Shown: positions 16,921-26,238 of the stretch, piece by piece | Numbering within the stretch: position 1 is the stretch's first letter | Layout: every line of letters begins with the position of its first letter | Origin: Chryseobacterium sp. KACC 21268 | GTDB lineage: Bacteria > Bacteroidota > Bacteroidia > Flavobacteriales > Weeksellaceae | Assembly (NCBI GenBank): GCA_028736075.1 | Contig: CP117875.1 | Coordinates: 1,922,001-1,986,000, forward strand | Length of the DNA: 64,000 bases | Direction: 5' to 3' | Position numbers and translations under genes: made by a program | The notes under the pieces: generated by a model | The model's input: only the letters and a program-made list of their open reading frames with translations | What the model was told of the DNA's origin: nothing | Databases searched by the model: none

Positions 16921-17919
16921 ATGAAAAATATCATCCTCAAATCCATCTACTCCGGAATTCTGATCAGCTTCATCAACTGTTCTGCCCAAACCGATGTGAT
17001 CCAGAAGATCAAAAAAGAAGGAAGCAAACCTTTCTCCTACGCCGAATTATCAGTTAAGGAAGGCGGGAAATGGGAAGGTAACAAATACGTTGGCGGAACA
17101 TTTAAAAATATTTCAGAACTCAATATTCCAGCGGAGCACACGGACCATTCCTCTTACATTAGATACGAAGGAATCGGTCTGGAAAACAACCAGGTTGGTT
17201 ACAGATTATATTTGGATTGGAGAAATGCCACAGATATTTTCGGTAAAAAAGTCAATACTTTGGTTTTACCAGAAGTGGGGCAAGACGGTTTTGAATCTTA
17301 CCACCACGATGCACCTTGGGGACAGGATATTTTAAAGTCTGGTCGAACTATTGGTGTTGGTTCCTACGGGAGATATGATGAGCAAAATGATTTTGTTGAG
17401 ACATTCAAAACGGTAAAAAATACGTCGGTAAAAGTTATTAATGAGAAAGATAGATCTTATGCTGCAATCGATTACACAGGATGGAAAACTTGGGGAGATG
17501 CCGTAGATTTGAAATCAAAACTGACGATATTCAACAAAGACCGTTTTGTAAAAGTCGATTTGTCTCTGAACAACGCGATTTCAGGTTTGTGTACCGGGAT
17601 CGTTGCCATCAAAGATATTCCGTTCAAGCAGGTCATTAGTAAAAACAAAAAATGGGCTTACATTGCTACTTACGGCCAGCAGACTTTAGCCAAAAAAGAG
17701 GACAATCTCGGAATGGCAGTTTTCTATCCGATAGAAAGTTTTGATAAATATGTTCAGACAAAATCAACGCACGTCGTGGTTTTCAAGAAAAACAAAAATG
17801 TGTCCTATTACTTTCTAGGCGCTTGGTCGCAAGAACCGAATGGCATCAAAACAGAAACCGAATTCTACCAGGATCTGGACAAAAAGTTAGAAACATTAGA
17901 CCAAAATAATCAATTATAA
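16921..17919 (+). CDS. DUF4861 family secreted protein
   Basis: Function unknown. The protein has 332 residues from the ATG at 16921, which opens a signal peptide ending near INCSAQ; the Cys could make it a lipoprotein. A start at 16888 would place extra charged residues before the signal and is rejected. The body has many aromatic and His residues, such as AEHTDHSSYIRYEGIGLEN, VGYRLYLDWRNATDIFGKK and ESYHHDAPWGQDIL, consistent with carbohydrate contact. DUF4861 proteins are found in pectin loci next to GH105 and PL1 genes, as here. A lyase or hydrolase of rhamnogalacturonan fragments is possible. An exact operator-like 14-mer lies inside it at 17463. Confidence 0.72.
   Translation: MKNIILKSIYSGILISFINCSAQTDVIQKIKKEGSKPFSYAELSVKEGGKWEGNKYVGGTFKNISELNIPAEHTDHSSYIRYEGIGLENNQVGYRLYLDWRNATDIFGKKVNTLVLPEVGQDGFESYHHDAPWGQDILKSGRTIGVGSYGRYDEQNDFVETFKTVKNTSVKVINEKDRSYAAIDYTGWKTWGDAVDLKSKLTIFNKDRFVKVDLSLNNAISGLCTGIVAIKDIPFKQVISKNKKWAYIATYGQQTLAKKEDNLGMAVFYPIESFDKYVQTKSTHVVVFKKNKNVSYYFLGAWSQEPNGIKTETEFYQDLDKKLETLDQNNQL
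17463..17476. promoter_or_regulatory. Operator-like 14-mer inside the DUF4861 gene
   Basis: TGCAATCGATTACA is the exact reverse complement of the operator at 6964, 29377 and 30681. It encodes part of AAIDYT. It may be a real roadblock site within the long operon or a chance result of codon choice. Confidence 0.4.
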
Positions 17920-17931
17920 AATTTCAAAACA

Positions 17932-19191
17932 ATGAGTTTTATGAATAGTAAATTAAAAATATACACTTTCGCAATTCTAAGTTCAGGGATGTTCCTGGCT
18001 TCTGCGCAGACAAAAACAATAGAAGCTCCAAAATCGAAAACTGAAACTTCAAAATCCGGAAAAGTAGTTCCCATAAATCTGAAATGGTCCGAAAGAATGC
18101 TTCTTTCCGAGATGAACCGCTTCCCAGAATCCTGGATGCTCGACTTCAGCAAAAGCCCAAAATGGACCTATCCCGCAGCCATCGTTTTAGATGCAGCCGA
18201 GCAAGTCTACGCAAATACCGGCAAAAAAGAATACTACGATTACATCAGCAGCTTCGGCGACAAATTAGTCAAAGAAGATGGAACCATCGTTTCCTACGAA
18301 CTGGAAAAGTACAACATCGACCTTTTGAATAGCGGAAACGTATTGCTTTATCTTTACGAAAAAGAGAACAAAGAAAAATACCTGAAAGCCCTACAAACGC
18401 TTCGCCTTCAAATTGACGGACAACCCAGAACCAATGAAGGCTCTTTCTGGCACAAAAAAATATATCCCAATCAAGTTTGGTTGGATGGACTGTATATGGG
18501 AATGCCTTTCTACACGCACTATACCAAAGATTTCACGAAAGGAGCTGATGCTACAAAAGCCTATGATGATATTGTGATGCAGTTTGATTCGGTTCAGAAA
18601 AATCTTTTGGACAAAAAAACAGGATTACTTTACCACGCTTGGGACGAGAGCAAAGAGCAGGCTTGGGCAGACAAACAGACCGGACTTTCTCCCAATTTCT
18701 GGGGTCGTGCAATGGGCTGGTACGGAATGGCGATGGTTGACGTTTTGGACTATCTGCCAAAAGATCATCCCGGAAGAGCAAGGATCATTTCCTACATCAA
18801 ATCCTTCGCAGACGCTGTGATCAAATATCAGGACAAAAAATCAGGTCTGTGGTATCAGGTCTTGGACAAGCCATTGGCAAACGGCAATTATGAAGAGGCA
18901 ACGGCTTCCGCAATGTTTGTCTACACGATGATCAAGTCGGTCAACAAAGGTTATTTGCCAAAATCCTACAAAGCAGCAGCGAAGAAAGGTTATGACGGCA
19001 TCATCAAAGATCTAATTACAGTGGACGAAAATGGCGTGGTCAATCTCAACAAATGTTGTGCTGTAGCAGGTTTGGGTGGAAAACCTTACCGCGACGGCAG
19101 CTACGAATATTACGTCAACGAGCAGATCCGTTCCAACGATGCAAAGGGAACCGGACCGTTCATCTTGGCAAGTCTGGAATTCGAAAAGTAA
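17932..19191 (+). CDS. Unsaturated uronyl hydrolase, GH105, first copy
   Basis: Hydrolyses the unsaturated uronic acid from the non-reducing end of pectin fragments made by lyases. The 419-residue alpha/alpha-barrel protein begins with a signal peptide ending in ASAQ, so it is probably a soluble periplasmic protein; ATG at 17941 is an equally possible start. Family motifs are FWHKKIYPNQVWLDGLYMG (173-191, Asp185 the likely acid/base by analogy with YteR), LLYHAWDESKEQAW and NFWGRAMGWYGMAMVDVLD, and the C-terminal CCAVAGLGGKPYRDGSYEYY. It lies 12 bases after the DUF4861 gene. A close paralogue follows. Confidence 0.92.
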   Translation: MSFMNSKLKIYTFAILSSGMFLASAQTKTIEAPKSKTETSKSGKVVPINLKWSERMLLSEMNRFPESWMLDFSKSPKWTYPAAIVLDAAEQVYANTGKKEYYDYISSFGDKLVKEDGTIVSYELEKYNIDLLNSGNVLLYLYEKENKEKYLKALQTLRLQIDGQPRTNEGSFWHKKIYPNQVWLDGLYMGMPFYTHYTKDFTKGADATKAYDDIVMQFDSVQKNLLDKKTGLLYHAWDESKEQAWADKQTGLSPNFWGRAMGWYGMAMVDVLDYLPKDHPGRARIISYIKSFADAVIKYQDKKSGLWYQVLDKPLANGNYEEATASAMFVYTMIKSVNKGYLPKSYKAAAKKGYDGIIKDLITVDENGVVNLNKCCAVAGLGGKPYRDGSYEYYVNEQIRSNDAKGTGPFILASLEFEK

Positions 19192-19208
19192 GATGGTAAG
19201 AATTATTT

Positions 19209-19298
19209 GGGCAGCTTTTTCCGTCTTCCGTTCCCGCTATTTTTTGCCAGTGCTTTTGCCAATTCAAAAAAATGAGCTCCACTCAAGCCGGGCTGCAG
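19209..19298 (+). repeat. Dispersed intergenic repeat, copy A
   Basis: GGGCAGCTTTTTCCGTCTTC, then CGTTCCCGCTATTTTTTGCC, ending CACTCAAGCCGGGCTGCAG. It matches the skeleton of 45368-45453 and the reverse of 3695-3803. It fills the spacer between the two GH105 genes. Confidence 0.75.
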
Positions 19299-19370
19299 GT
19301 TCCAGATAATAACAAAGTTTCGTTTACAGAATTTTTGTTCATTCAAAAAATAAAAAAAATTAAAAGCAAT

Positions 19371-20624
19371 ATGAAATTTCAAACACTCAAAGTATTATCC
19401 ATCGCAGCATTCGCTTCAGGATTGTTCCTTTCTTGTGCTCAAACAAAATCGGCAACAGCTTCAAATACCAAAACAGAAACGTCACAATCCGGAAAAGTAG
19501 TTCCGACCAATTTGAAATGGTCCGAGAGAATGCTCCTTTCCGAGATGAACCGTTTCCCGAAAGCTTGGATGTTGGATTTCAACAAAGAACCGAGATGGGC
19601 TTATCCGGCAGCCATAGTATTGGAAGGTGCAGAACAGTTGTACGCCAAAACAGGAAACAAAGAATATTATGAGTACATCAGCAACTTTGGCGACACGATG
19701 GTAAGAGAGGACGGAAGCATCGTAAGCTACGAACTCGACAAACACAACATCGATTACCTGAATTGTGGAAATGTCCTTCTTTATCTTTACGGAAAAGAGA
19801 AAAAACCAAAATACCTGAAAGCACTTCAAACGCTTCGTTACCAGATTGAAACAATGCCAAGAACCAAAGAAGGCGGTTTCTGGCACAAGAAGATCTATCC
19901 GCACCAGATGTGGCTGGACGGTTTGTATATGGGCGAACCTTTTTATGCAAATTACACCAAAGAATTCAGCAAAGGCGCGGAGGCCGACAAAGCTTACAAC
20001 GACGTTGTCAACCAATTTGATCTGATTCAAAAGAATCTGCTTGATAAGAAAACCGGATTGCTTTACCACGCTTGGGACGAGAGCAAAGAGCAGGCTTGGG
20101 CAAACAAGGAAACCGGACTTTCTCCCAATTTCTGGGGAAGAGCGATGGGTTGGTACGGAATGGCAATGGTAGACGTTTTGGATTTCTTGCCAATAGACCA
20201 TCCGGGAAGAGCTAAAATCATTGGTTACCTCAAGTCTTACACAGATGCGATCATCAAAGTTCAGGATCAGGAAACCGGACTTTGGTATCAGGTTTTGGAC
20301 AAAGGCGGCGAAAAAGGAAATTACACCGAAGCTTCAGCTTCATCGATGTTTGTTTACACGATGATCAAGGCCGTCAACAAAGGTTATTTGCCAAAGTCTT
20401 ACAAAGCAGTTGCTCAAAAAGGCTACGACGGGATTCTGAAAAATCTGATCTCTGTGGATGAAAACGGCGTTGTTAACCTAAACAGATGTTGTGCGGTAGC
20501 AGGCCTAGGTGGAAAACCTTACAGAAGCGGAACTTACGAATATTACGTCAACGAAGAGATCCGTTCCAACGATCCAAAAGGAACAGGACCATTCATCCTT
20601 GCAAGTCTGGAATTCGAAAAATAA
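19371..20624 (+). CDS. Unsaturated uronyl hydrolase, GH105, second copy, lipoprotein
   Basis: Same reaction class as the gene at 17932 and alike along the whole length. From the ATG at 19371 the protein has 417 residues and a lipoprotein signal ending LFLSC (Cys at 22), so this copy should be membrane-anchored while its partner is soluble. An earlier start at 19272 would read through a dispersed repeat and is rejected. Conserved motifs are WHKKIYPHQMWLDGLYMG, LLYHAWDESKEQAW, SPNFWGRAMGWYGM and CCAVAGLGGKPYRSG. Tandem duplication is evident. Substrate preference between homogalacturonan and rhamnogalacturonan fragments cannot be told from the sequence. Confidence 0.92.
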   Translation: MKFQTLKVLSIAAFASGLFLSCAQTKSATASNTKTETSQSGKVVPTNLKWSERMLLSEMNRFPKAWMLDFNKEPRWAYPAAIVLEGAEQLYAKTGNKEYYEYISNFGDTMVREDGSIVSYELDKHNIDYLNCGNVLLYLYGKEKKPKYLKALQTLRYQIETMPRTKEGGFWHKKIYPHQMWLDGLYMGEPFYANYTKEFSKGAEADKAYNDVVNQFDLIQKNLLDKKTGLLYHAWDESKEQAWANKETGLSPNFWGRAMGWYGMAMVDVLDFLPIDHPGRAKIIGYLKSYTDAIIKVQDQETGLWYQVLDKGGEKGNYTEASASSMFVYTMIKAVNKGYLPKSYKAVAQKGYDGILKNLISVDENGVVNLNRCCAVAGLGGKPYRSGTYEYYVNEEIRSNDPKGTGPFILASLEFEK

Positions 20625-20753
20625 AAAATAACCATAGTATTTGTCATTCCGTAGGAATCTCTACAGCTAGATTTGGATTGCTACGGACTGACGCATTACC
20701 TTTTTTAATGTTTTGACCTTACGTTAAAAAAAAATTATTTTAAAATTTAAGAT

Positions 20754-22397
20754 TTGAGAATCAACAAAAAACATATCATCCTTTCATTGTTTGCATTGTC
20801 AATCAATCAATTGGATGCGCAGAAAACGAAACCTTACGTCTCAGAAGTCTGGGTTTCTGACCTAGGAAATGGAAATTATAAAAATCCAGTTTTGTATTCA
20901 GATTATTCTGATCCAGACGCAATCCGTGTTGGTGATGATTATTATATGACCGCTTCCAGCTTCAATGAGGCGCCTGGCTTACCAATTCTTCATTCAAAAG
21001 ATATGGTCAATTGGAAACTGGTCAACTATGCGATTCAGGATGTTTTGCCTAAGGAACATTTCTCTGTACCAAGAAGAGGTGATGCCGTCTGGGCGCCAAG
21101 TATCCGTTTTCACAAAGGTGAATTCTACATCTATTGGGGCGACCCGGATTTTGGAATTTATATGGTGAAAACCAAAGATCCATTGGGGAAATGGGACGAA
21201 CCCGTTTTGGTAATGGAAGGAAAAGGATTGATTGATTCTTGCCCGTTTTGGGATGACAATGGCGATGCATATATTGTTCACGGTTGGGCGGGAAGTAGAG
21301 CAGGCGTCAAAAGTATTTTGACCTTAAACAAAATGAATCCTGAAGGAACCAAAGTTCTGGACAAAGGCATTCACGTTTTCGATGGTCATAATGCACATCC
21401 AACAGTTGAAGGTCCCAAAATGTACAAAAGAAATGGCTATTATTACATCTTTGCTCCGGCTGGTGGCGTTGCAACTGGTTGGCAATTGATATTAAGGTCA
21501 AAAAATATTTACGGTCCTTACGAGGAAAAAATTGTTCTGGAACAAGGAAAATCCAAAATCAACGGTCCACATCAAGGTGCTTGGGTTGATACTCAGAAAG
21601 GTGAAGATTGGTTTTATCATTTTCAGGACGTGGATGCGGGCGGAAGACTTGTCCATCTCCAGCCGATGAAGTGGGAAAAAGACTGGCCTGTGATGGGAAT
21701 CGATACAGATAACAATGGGATCGGTGAACCGGTTTTGACTTATAAGAAACCAAACGTCGGGAAAACTTTTCCCATAGAAACGCCTGTAGAATCTGATGAA
21801 TTCAATGATGATAAGATCGGACTGCAATGGCAATGGAGTGCCAACGAAAATGTGGTTTGGTCTGCAAAGATTGCGGGAAAAGATCATTTGAGATTGTTCT
21901 CGATGAAAGTTCCAGAAGGTGAAAAGAATCTTTGGAATGTTCCGAATCTTTTGACGCAGAAATTTCCCGCACCTGACTTTGTGGCAACGACCAAAGTGAA
22001 ACTATTCCCAGAGGAAGCCAAAGAAGGAAAAGTTGCCGGACTTTTGGTAATGGGAACAGACCACGCTTCACTCGTCATCACCAATAAACCAGATGGTTAC
22101 TATCTTCAATTAAGAAAGGCGCCCAAAGCTGAGAAAGGTGGCGAAGAGAAGATCATTAATGAAATAAAATTAAAATCTAACGAAGCTTACCTGAAGATCA
22201 ATGTGAACGAACCAAATGGGATTTGCACATTCAGCTACAGCGAAAATGGAAAGACGTTTAACAATATTGGCGAAAAATTCCAGGCAAAACCGGGAAAATG
22301 GATCGGAGCGAAAGTCGGGATATATTCTGTGAGCGATGCAAAGGTTGCAAGAGGCGGTTATGCAGATTTTGACTTTTTCCGAATCACTAAAAAATAA
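20754..22397 (+). CDS. GH43-family glycoside hydrolase with C-terminal beta-sandwich
   Basis: Probably removes arabinose, xylose or galactose side groups from pectin. The 547 residues begin at TTG: a stop lies two codons upstream and there is no ATG before the signal peptide RINKKHIILSLFALSINQLDAQ. The five-bladed propeller shows the three acidic residues of the family: Asp53 in YSDPDAIR (base), Asp161 in GLIDSCPFWDD and Glu219 in TVEGPKMYKRNGYYY (acid). A concanavalin-like module follows (about 345-545), as in other GH43 enzymes with a C-terminal DUF1349-like part. The 129-base gap upstream contains a TGTCATTCCGTAGGAATCT repeat. Confidence 0.88.
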   Translation: MRINKKHIILSLFALSINQLDAQKTKPYVSEVWVSDLGNGNYKNPVLYSDYSDPDAIRVGDDYYMTASSFNEAPGLPILHSKDMVNWKLVNYAIQDVLPKEHFSVPRRGDAVWAPSIRFHKGEFYIYWGDPDFGIYMVKTKDPLGKWDEPVLVMEGKGLIDSCPFWDDNGDAYIVHGWAGSRAGVKSILTLNKMNPEGTKVLDKGIHVFDGHNAHPTVEGPKMYKRNGYYYIFAPAGGVATGWQLILRSKNIYGPYEEKIVLEQGKSKINGPHQGAWVDTQKGEDWFYHFQDVDAGGRLVHLQPMKWEKDWPVMGIDTDNNGIGEPVLTYKKPNVGKTFPIETPVESDEFNDDKIGLQWQWSANENVVWSAKIAGKDHLRLFSMKVPEGEKNLWNVPNLLTQKFPAPDFVATTKVKLFPEEAKEGKVAGLLVMGTDHASLVITNKPDGYYLQLRKAPKAEKGGEEKIINEIKLKSNEAYLKINVNEPNGICTFSYSENGKTFNNIGEKFQAKPGKWIGAKVGIYSVSDAKVARGGYADFDFFRITKK

Positions 22398-22453
22398 AAT
22401 TAATAAAAATAAAATCCAGGATCTCGGTTCCCGATTTTAAAATCTAAATAATA

Positions 22454-24124
22454 ATGAAGAAATCGATTAAATTATTAGCCTTAAGCTTGGCAACGTTATT
22501 TTCGACAAACAGTTTTGCACAAACGCAAATGGCGGATATCTACAAAAATGTGGAGTTCAAGATGCCAACTGTGGCAGAAACGTCTTTTCCTGCAACATCC
22601 GTGAGTATCAAAGATTTTGGTGCCATTGCCGGAACCAATGTGAAAAATACAGAAGCATTCAAAAAAGCAATTACAAGCATCAATCAGAAGGGTGGTGGAA
22701 AAGTAATTGTTCCTAGAGGAATCTGGCTGACCGGTCCAATTGTTCTTCAAAGCAATGTTAACCTGCATTTGGAAGATGGCGCAATGATTATCTTCAGTAA
22801 AGATTTTGCAGATTATCCTTTGGTAGATGTCAGTTTTGAAGGTCTTAATACAACCCGTTGCCAATCGCCGATCTCAGCAAAAGGTGCCACCAATATTGCC
22901 ATCACAGGAAATGGCGTGATCGACGGAAGTGGCGATGCGTGGCGATATGTGAAAAGAGGAAAAATGACCGACGGACAATGGAAAGACCTTTTGTCCAAAG
23001 GTGGCGTTTTGTCCGATGATAAAAAGATCTGGTTCCCAACAGAAAGTTCAAAATTAGGATTTACGAGTACAGCAAATTTCAATATCCCAGAGAAATTAAC
23101 AACCAAAGCAGACCTGGAAAAAGTAAAGGATTTCCTTCGTCCCGTGATGGTAAGTTTGGTAAGTTGTGACAAAGTGCTATTGGATGGACCGACTTTCCAA
23201 AACTCTCCAGCGTGGAATCTTCACCCATTGATGTCCACCAACTTGATTCTTAGAAATCTGAATGTTAGAAATCCTTGGTATTCTCAAAACGGAGACGGAT
23301 TGGACCTGGAATCTTGTAAAAATGTTTTGATCTACAACAATACGTTTGATGTTGGAGACGACGCGATCTGTATCAAATCCGGAAAAGATAAGGACGGACG
23401 TGACAGAGGCGTTCCGACAGAAAATGTTATCATCAAAAATAATACAGTTTACCACGCACACGGCGGAATCGTGATCGGAAGCGAAATGTCTGGCGGTGTA
23501 AGAAATCTGCACGCTTCAGATTGTACTTTTATTGGAACAGATATCGGTCTTCGTTTCAAAACGACGAGAGGTAGAGGCGGTGTTGTGGAAAATATCTGGA
23601 TCAGCAATGTGGATATGATCAACATTCCGGCGCAGGTGATCGGCTTCAATATGTTCTACGAAGGTAATTCGCCGATCATTGAGGAAGATCAAAGTGCAGA
23701 CGACGAGAAGAGAGTCGAGAAACAAATTCCAGTGACGGATGAAACACCGATCTTCAGAAATGTGTTCTTCAAAAATATCACTGCTACCAATTCCTACGAA
23801 GCGATCGCTTTGAGCGGATTATCCGAAATGAACCTCAAAAACATCGTGATTGAAGATTCTAAATTCGATACCAAAAAAGCTCTGACAATCGTAGATGCAG
23901 ATGGAATCACTTTGAAAAATGTAAAACTGAAGTACAGCGAAGGTGTTGGTGCAACCATCTACAACAGCAAGAATATCGACATCTCTGGATTGACTTTGGA
24001 ATCGGCAAACAAACCAAGCATCAAGATTTTAGGAAGCAAAACGACAGCCGTAAAACTTCCTAAAAGTGTTGCAAAAGAACAGATCACTCTGGCGAAAGAA
24101 GTCGCTAAAAGTGCTGTGAAATAA
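22454..24124 (+). CDS. Polygalacturonase-like GH28 hydrolase
   Basis: Hydrolyses galacturonan oligomers, probably as a periplasmic exo-acting enzyme. The 556 residues have a signal peptide (1-22, ending SFAQ) and a right-handed beta-helix. GH28 signatures are NGDGLD at 279-284, GDDAICIKSG from 301, AHGG at 335-338 and RFK at 367-369, standing for the classical NTD, DD, GHG and RIK motifs. The start of the mature part, IKDFGAIAGTNVKNTEAFKK, is typical of Bacteroidota members. No T9SS domain is present. The gene for an esterase follows 11 bases downstream. Confidence 0.93.
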   Translation: MKKSIKLLALSLATLFSTNSFAQTQMADIYKNVEFKMPTVAETSFPATSVSIKDFGAIAGTNVKNTEAFKKAITSINQKGGGKVIVPRGIWLTGPIVLQSNVNLHLEDGAMIIFSKDFADYPLVDVSFEGLNTTRCQSPISAKGATNIAITGNGVIDGSGDAWRYVKRGKMTDGQWKDLLSKGGVLSDDKKIWFPTESSKLGFTSTANFNIPEKLTTKADLEKVKDFLRPVMVSLVSCDKVLLDGPTFQNSPAWNLHPLMSTNLILRNLNVRNPWYSQNGDGLDLESCKNVLIYNNTFDVGDDAICIKSGKDKDGRDRGVPTENVIIKNNTVYHAHGGIVIGSEMSGGVRNLHASDCTFIGTDIGLRFKTTRGRGGVVENIWISNVDMINIPAQVIGFNMFYEGNSPIIEEDQSADDEKRVEKQIPVTDETPIFRNVFFKNITATNSYEAIALSGLSEMNLKNIVIEDSKFDTKKALTIVDADGITLKNVKLKYSEGVGATIYNSKNIDISGLTLESANKPSIKILGSKTTAVKLPKSVAKEQITLAKEVAKSAVK

Positions 24125-24135
24125 TCAATTTTAAT

Positions 24136-25044
24136 ATGGGTTTTCACAAACTATATTTTCTTATTTTTTTCTTATTTGGAGCTAAATCTGCATTCGGACA
24201 AACCACACGTCCGAATGCAACTCCTTATACCAACGAAACGACGTACGAGAAACTTAAGAAAAAATATCCTTTCATCACACCGATTGATAGACCAACGCCG
24301 ACCAACATCGGAATTGATAAAGATGTGGAATATGCGAACGTCAATGGTATTTCTTTGAAGGCAAATATCTATTATCCGCTAGATAAGTCAAAAAAATATC
24401 CAGGAATTGCAATGGTTCACGGCGGCGGATGGATTTCCGGAAGTAAGGAAAACGAAAAATATATGGCTCAGGAACTGGCTTCCAAAGGCTACGTTGCAAT
24501 GGCCGTAGGTTACAGGTTAGCAGATGTTGCAAAATATCCTGCAGCAATCATTGATGTTGAGAATGCAATACAATTCTTAAAGAAAAACAAAAAGAAATAT
24601 TCATTAGATTCCAAAAAAATTGCAGTTTTGGGAGAATCTGCCGGAGCTCAAATCGCAACTTTGGTTGGCGTAAAAAAGGAAAATAAAATCAAAGCGATTG
24701 TGAATGTGGACGGTATTGTTTCCTTCATCCATCCCGAAGCGGAAGAAAGTACCTACGCTGCTTATTGGTTGGATGGCGACAGAAATGTCAATCTCAAAAA
24801 CTGGACAGAAGCGTCACCTTTGGAATTTGTCGATAAAAATACGCCACCAACGATTTTCATCAACAGTTCCCAGGCCCGTTTCCACGCAGGAAGAGATGAT
24901 ATGATGAAGAAACTGAAGGGCTTTAATATTGCCACAGAATTTCACGAAATCAAAGACACGCCGCACTCTTTCTGGTCAGCAGAACCTTGGTTTACTGAGA
25001 CTTTGGATTTGACGGTTCAGTTTTTAGATAAAACATTAAAATAG
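24136..25044 (+). CDS. Secreted alpha/beta hydrolase, probable carbohydrate esterase
   Basis: Predicted esterase of 302 residues, with a signal peptide ending AFGQ near residue 22. It has the oxyanion-hole motif MVHGGGWISG (about 93-102), the nucleophile elbow LGESAGAQIA (Ser near 168) and a C-terminal His in TPHSFWSAEPWF near residue 280. It belongs to the hormone-sensitive lipase/BD-FAE-like group, often acting on acetyl or feruloyl groups. It is 11 bases downstream of the GH28 gene. The substrate is probably an acyl group on pectin, by context only. It is not close to the two esterases at 27211 and 28129. Confidence 0.78.
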   Translation: MGFHKLYFLIFFLFGAKSAFGQTTRPNATPYTNETTYEKLKKKYPFITPIDRPTPTNIGIDKDVEYANVNGISLKANIYYPLDKSKKYPGIAMVHGGGWISGSKENEKYMAQELASKGYVAMAVGYRLADVAKYPAAIIDVENAIQFLKKNKKKYSLDSKKIAVLGESAGAQIATLVGVKKENKIKAIVNVDGIVSFIHPEAEESTYAAYWLDGDRNVNLKNWTEASPLEFVDKNTPPTIFINSSQARFHAGRDDMMKKLKGFNIATEFHEIKDTPHSFWSAEPWFTETLDLTVQFLDKTLK

Positions 25045-25053
25045 GTAACTCAA

Positions 25054-25222
25054 TTTTAAACGCAGAGATTTAATTACAATACTGCAAATTTTAAGAAAGC
25101 AAAGATAGAGACAAGGCTCTGATGAAAAATATTTTTGATTTAAGCTTCATCCAATCAATTTATTGATTCCTACTTTGCTCACTAAAAATATGAAGAATGA
25201 AAAAAGACTTTTGCGTTTAAAA
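25054..25222. repeat. Spacer with inverted ends TTTTAAACGCA
   Basis: TTTTAAACGCA at 25054-25064 is repeated inverted at 25212-25222, bracketing about 150 bases without a gene. It looks like a decayed inverted-repeat element. Confidence 0.4.
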
Positions 25223-25243
25223 AATTACATTTAGAATAAAATT

Positions 25244-26212
25244 ATGAAGCGGATTTTATCAATATTAATGATGGCTTTTGTTCAAATTCTGTTTGCTCAA
25301 ACTACGCCTTACATCACAATTAATGTAGCATCGGACGGAAGCGGACAATTCACTTCTATTCAGAAAGCAATCAATTCATTGAGGGATTTTGGTCCGGGCG
25401 AAGCTTTAATCAAAATAAAAGCGGGAACTTATAAAGAGAAAATCGTCATTCCGTCTTCCAAACACAAAGTCACGTTGCAAGGCGAGAACGCTGAGAATAC
25501 GGTGATTATTAATGACGATTATTCTGGTAAAATTGACGCTCTGAACGAAAAAATGACGACCTTCAATTCCTACACACTTTTGGTGATGGCGGATGAGGTT
25601 AAAATTTCAAATTTGACGATTCAGAATACTTGGTGCAACAAAGGTCAGGCGGTTTCCCTTCACGTGGAAGGCGACAAGTTTGTCATTAAGGATTCAAAGA
25701 TTTTGGGTTGTCAAGATACGGTTTATGCAACAGGAAATCACAGCCGACAATATTTTGAGAATTGTTTCATCGAGGGAACTACGGATTTTATTTTCGGTTC
25801 GGCGACGGCTGTTTTTAAAAATTGTACCATCAAAAGTTTGGCTGACTCGTACATCACAGCCGCTTCGACACAGCAAGGGAAGAAATTCGGGTTTGTGTTT
25901 TTCGATTGTCAATTGATTGCAAAAGAGGGCATCACAAAAGTTTTTCTTGGAAGACCTTGGCGCTCGTTTGCCCGTACAGTTTTCATTAATACAGAAATGG
26001 GAAATCATATTTTGCCAGAAGGCTGGAATCCTTGGAAAGGCGATACAATGTTTCCGGAAAAAGAGAAAACCACTTACTACGCGGAGTTTGGAAGTAGAGG
26101 TGAAGGCGGAAATGTCTCGAAAAGGGTTTCCTGGTCTCATCAATTAACCAAAAAAGAAGTGAAAAATTATACCATCGACAAGATTTTCGGTAACTGGAAT
26201 CCTGTCCAATAA
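25244..26212 (+). CDS. Pectin methylesterase (CE8), second copy
   Basis: Pectin de-methylesterase of 322 residues with a signal peptide (1-18, ending LFAQ) and no sorting domain, so probably periplasmic. The motifs are GSGQFTSIQKAI (33-44), GQAVSL (134-139), CQDT (156-159), DFIFG (181-185) and LGRPW (235-239), carrying the Gln, two Asp and Arg expected. It differs clearly from the first copy at 15782 and may prefer another methylation pattern or length. The gene stands 199 bases after the previous esterase and has its own spacer elements, so it may also be transcribed separately. Confidence 0.93.
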   Translation: MKRILSILMMAFVQILFAQTTPYITINVASDGSGQFTSIQKAINSLRDFGPGEALIKIKAGTYKEKIVIPSSKHKVTLQGENAENTVIINDDYSGKIDALNEKMTTFNSYTLLVMADEVKISNLTIQNTWCNKGQAVSLHVEGDKFVIKDSKILGCQDTVYATGNHSRQYFENCFIEGTTDFIFGSATAVFKNCTIKSLADSYITAASTQQGKKFGFVFFDCQLIAKEGITKVFLGRPWRSFARTVFINTEMGNHILPEGWNPWKGDTMFPEKEKTTYYAEFGSRGEGGNVSKRVSWSHQLTKKEVKNYTIDKIFGNWNPVQ

Positions 26213-26238
26213 TTATATTCTGTTTAATTTTTATTTTA

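Noticed and set aside
19482..20201. Long open frame of 239 codons on the minus strand
   Set aside because: It lies entirely inside the secure GH105 gene at 19371, has an unconvincing composition and no family motif; it is an antisense shadow.
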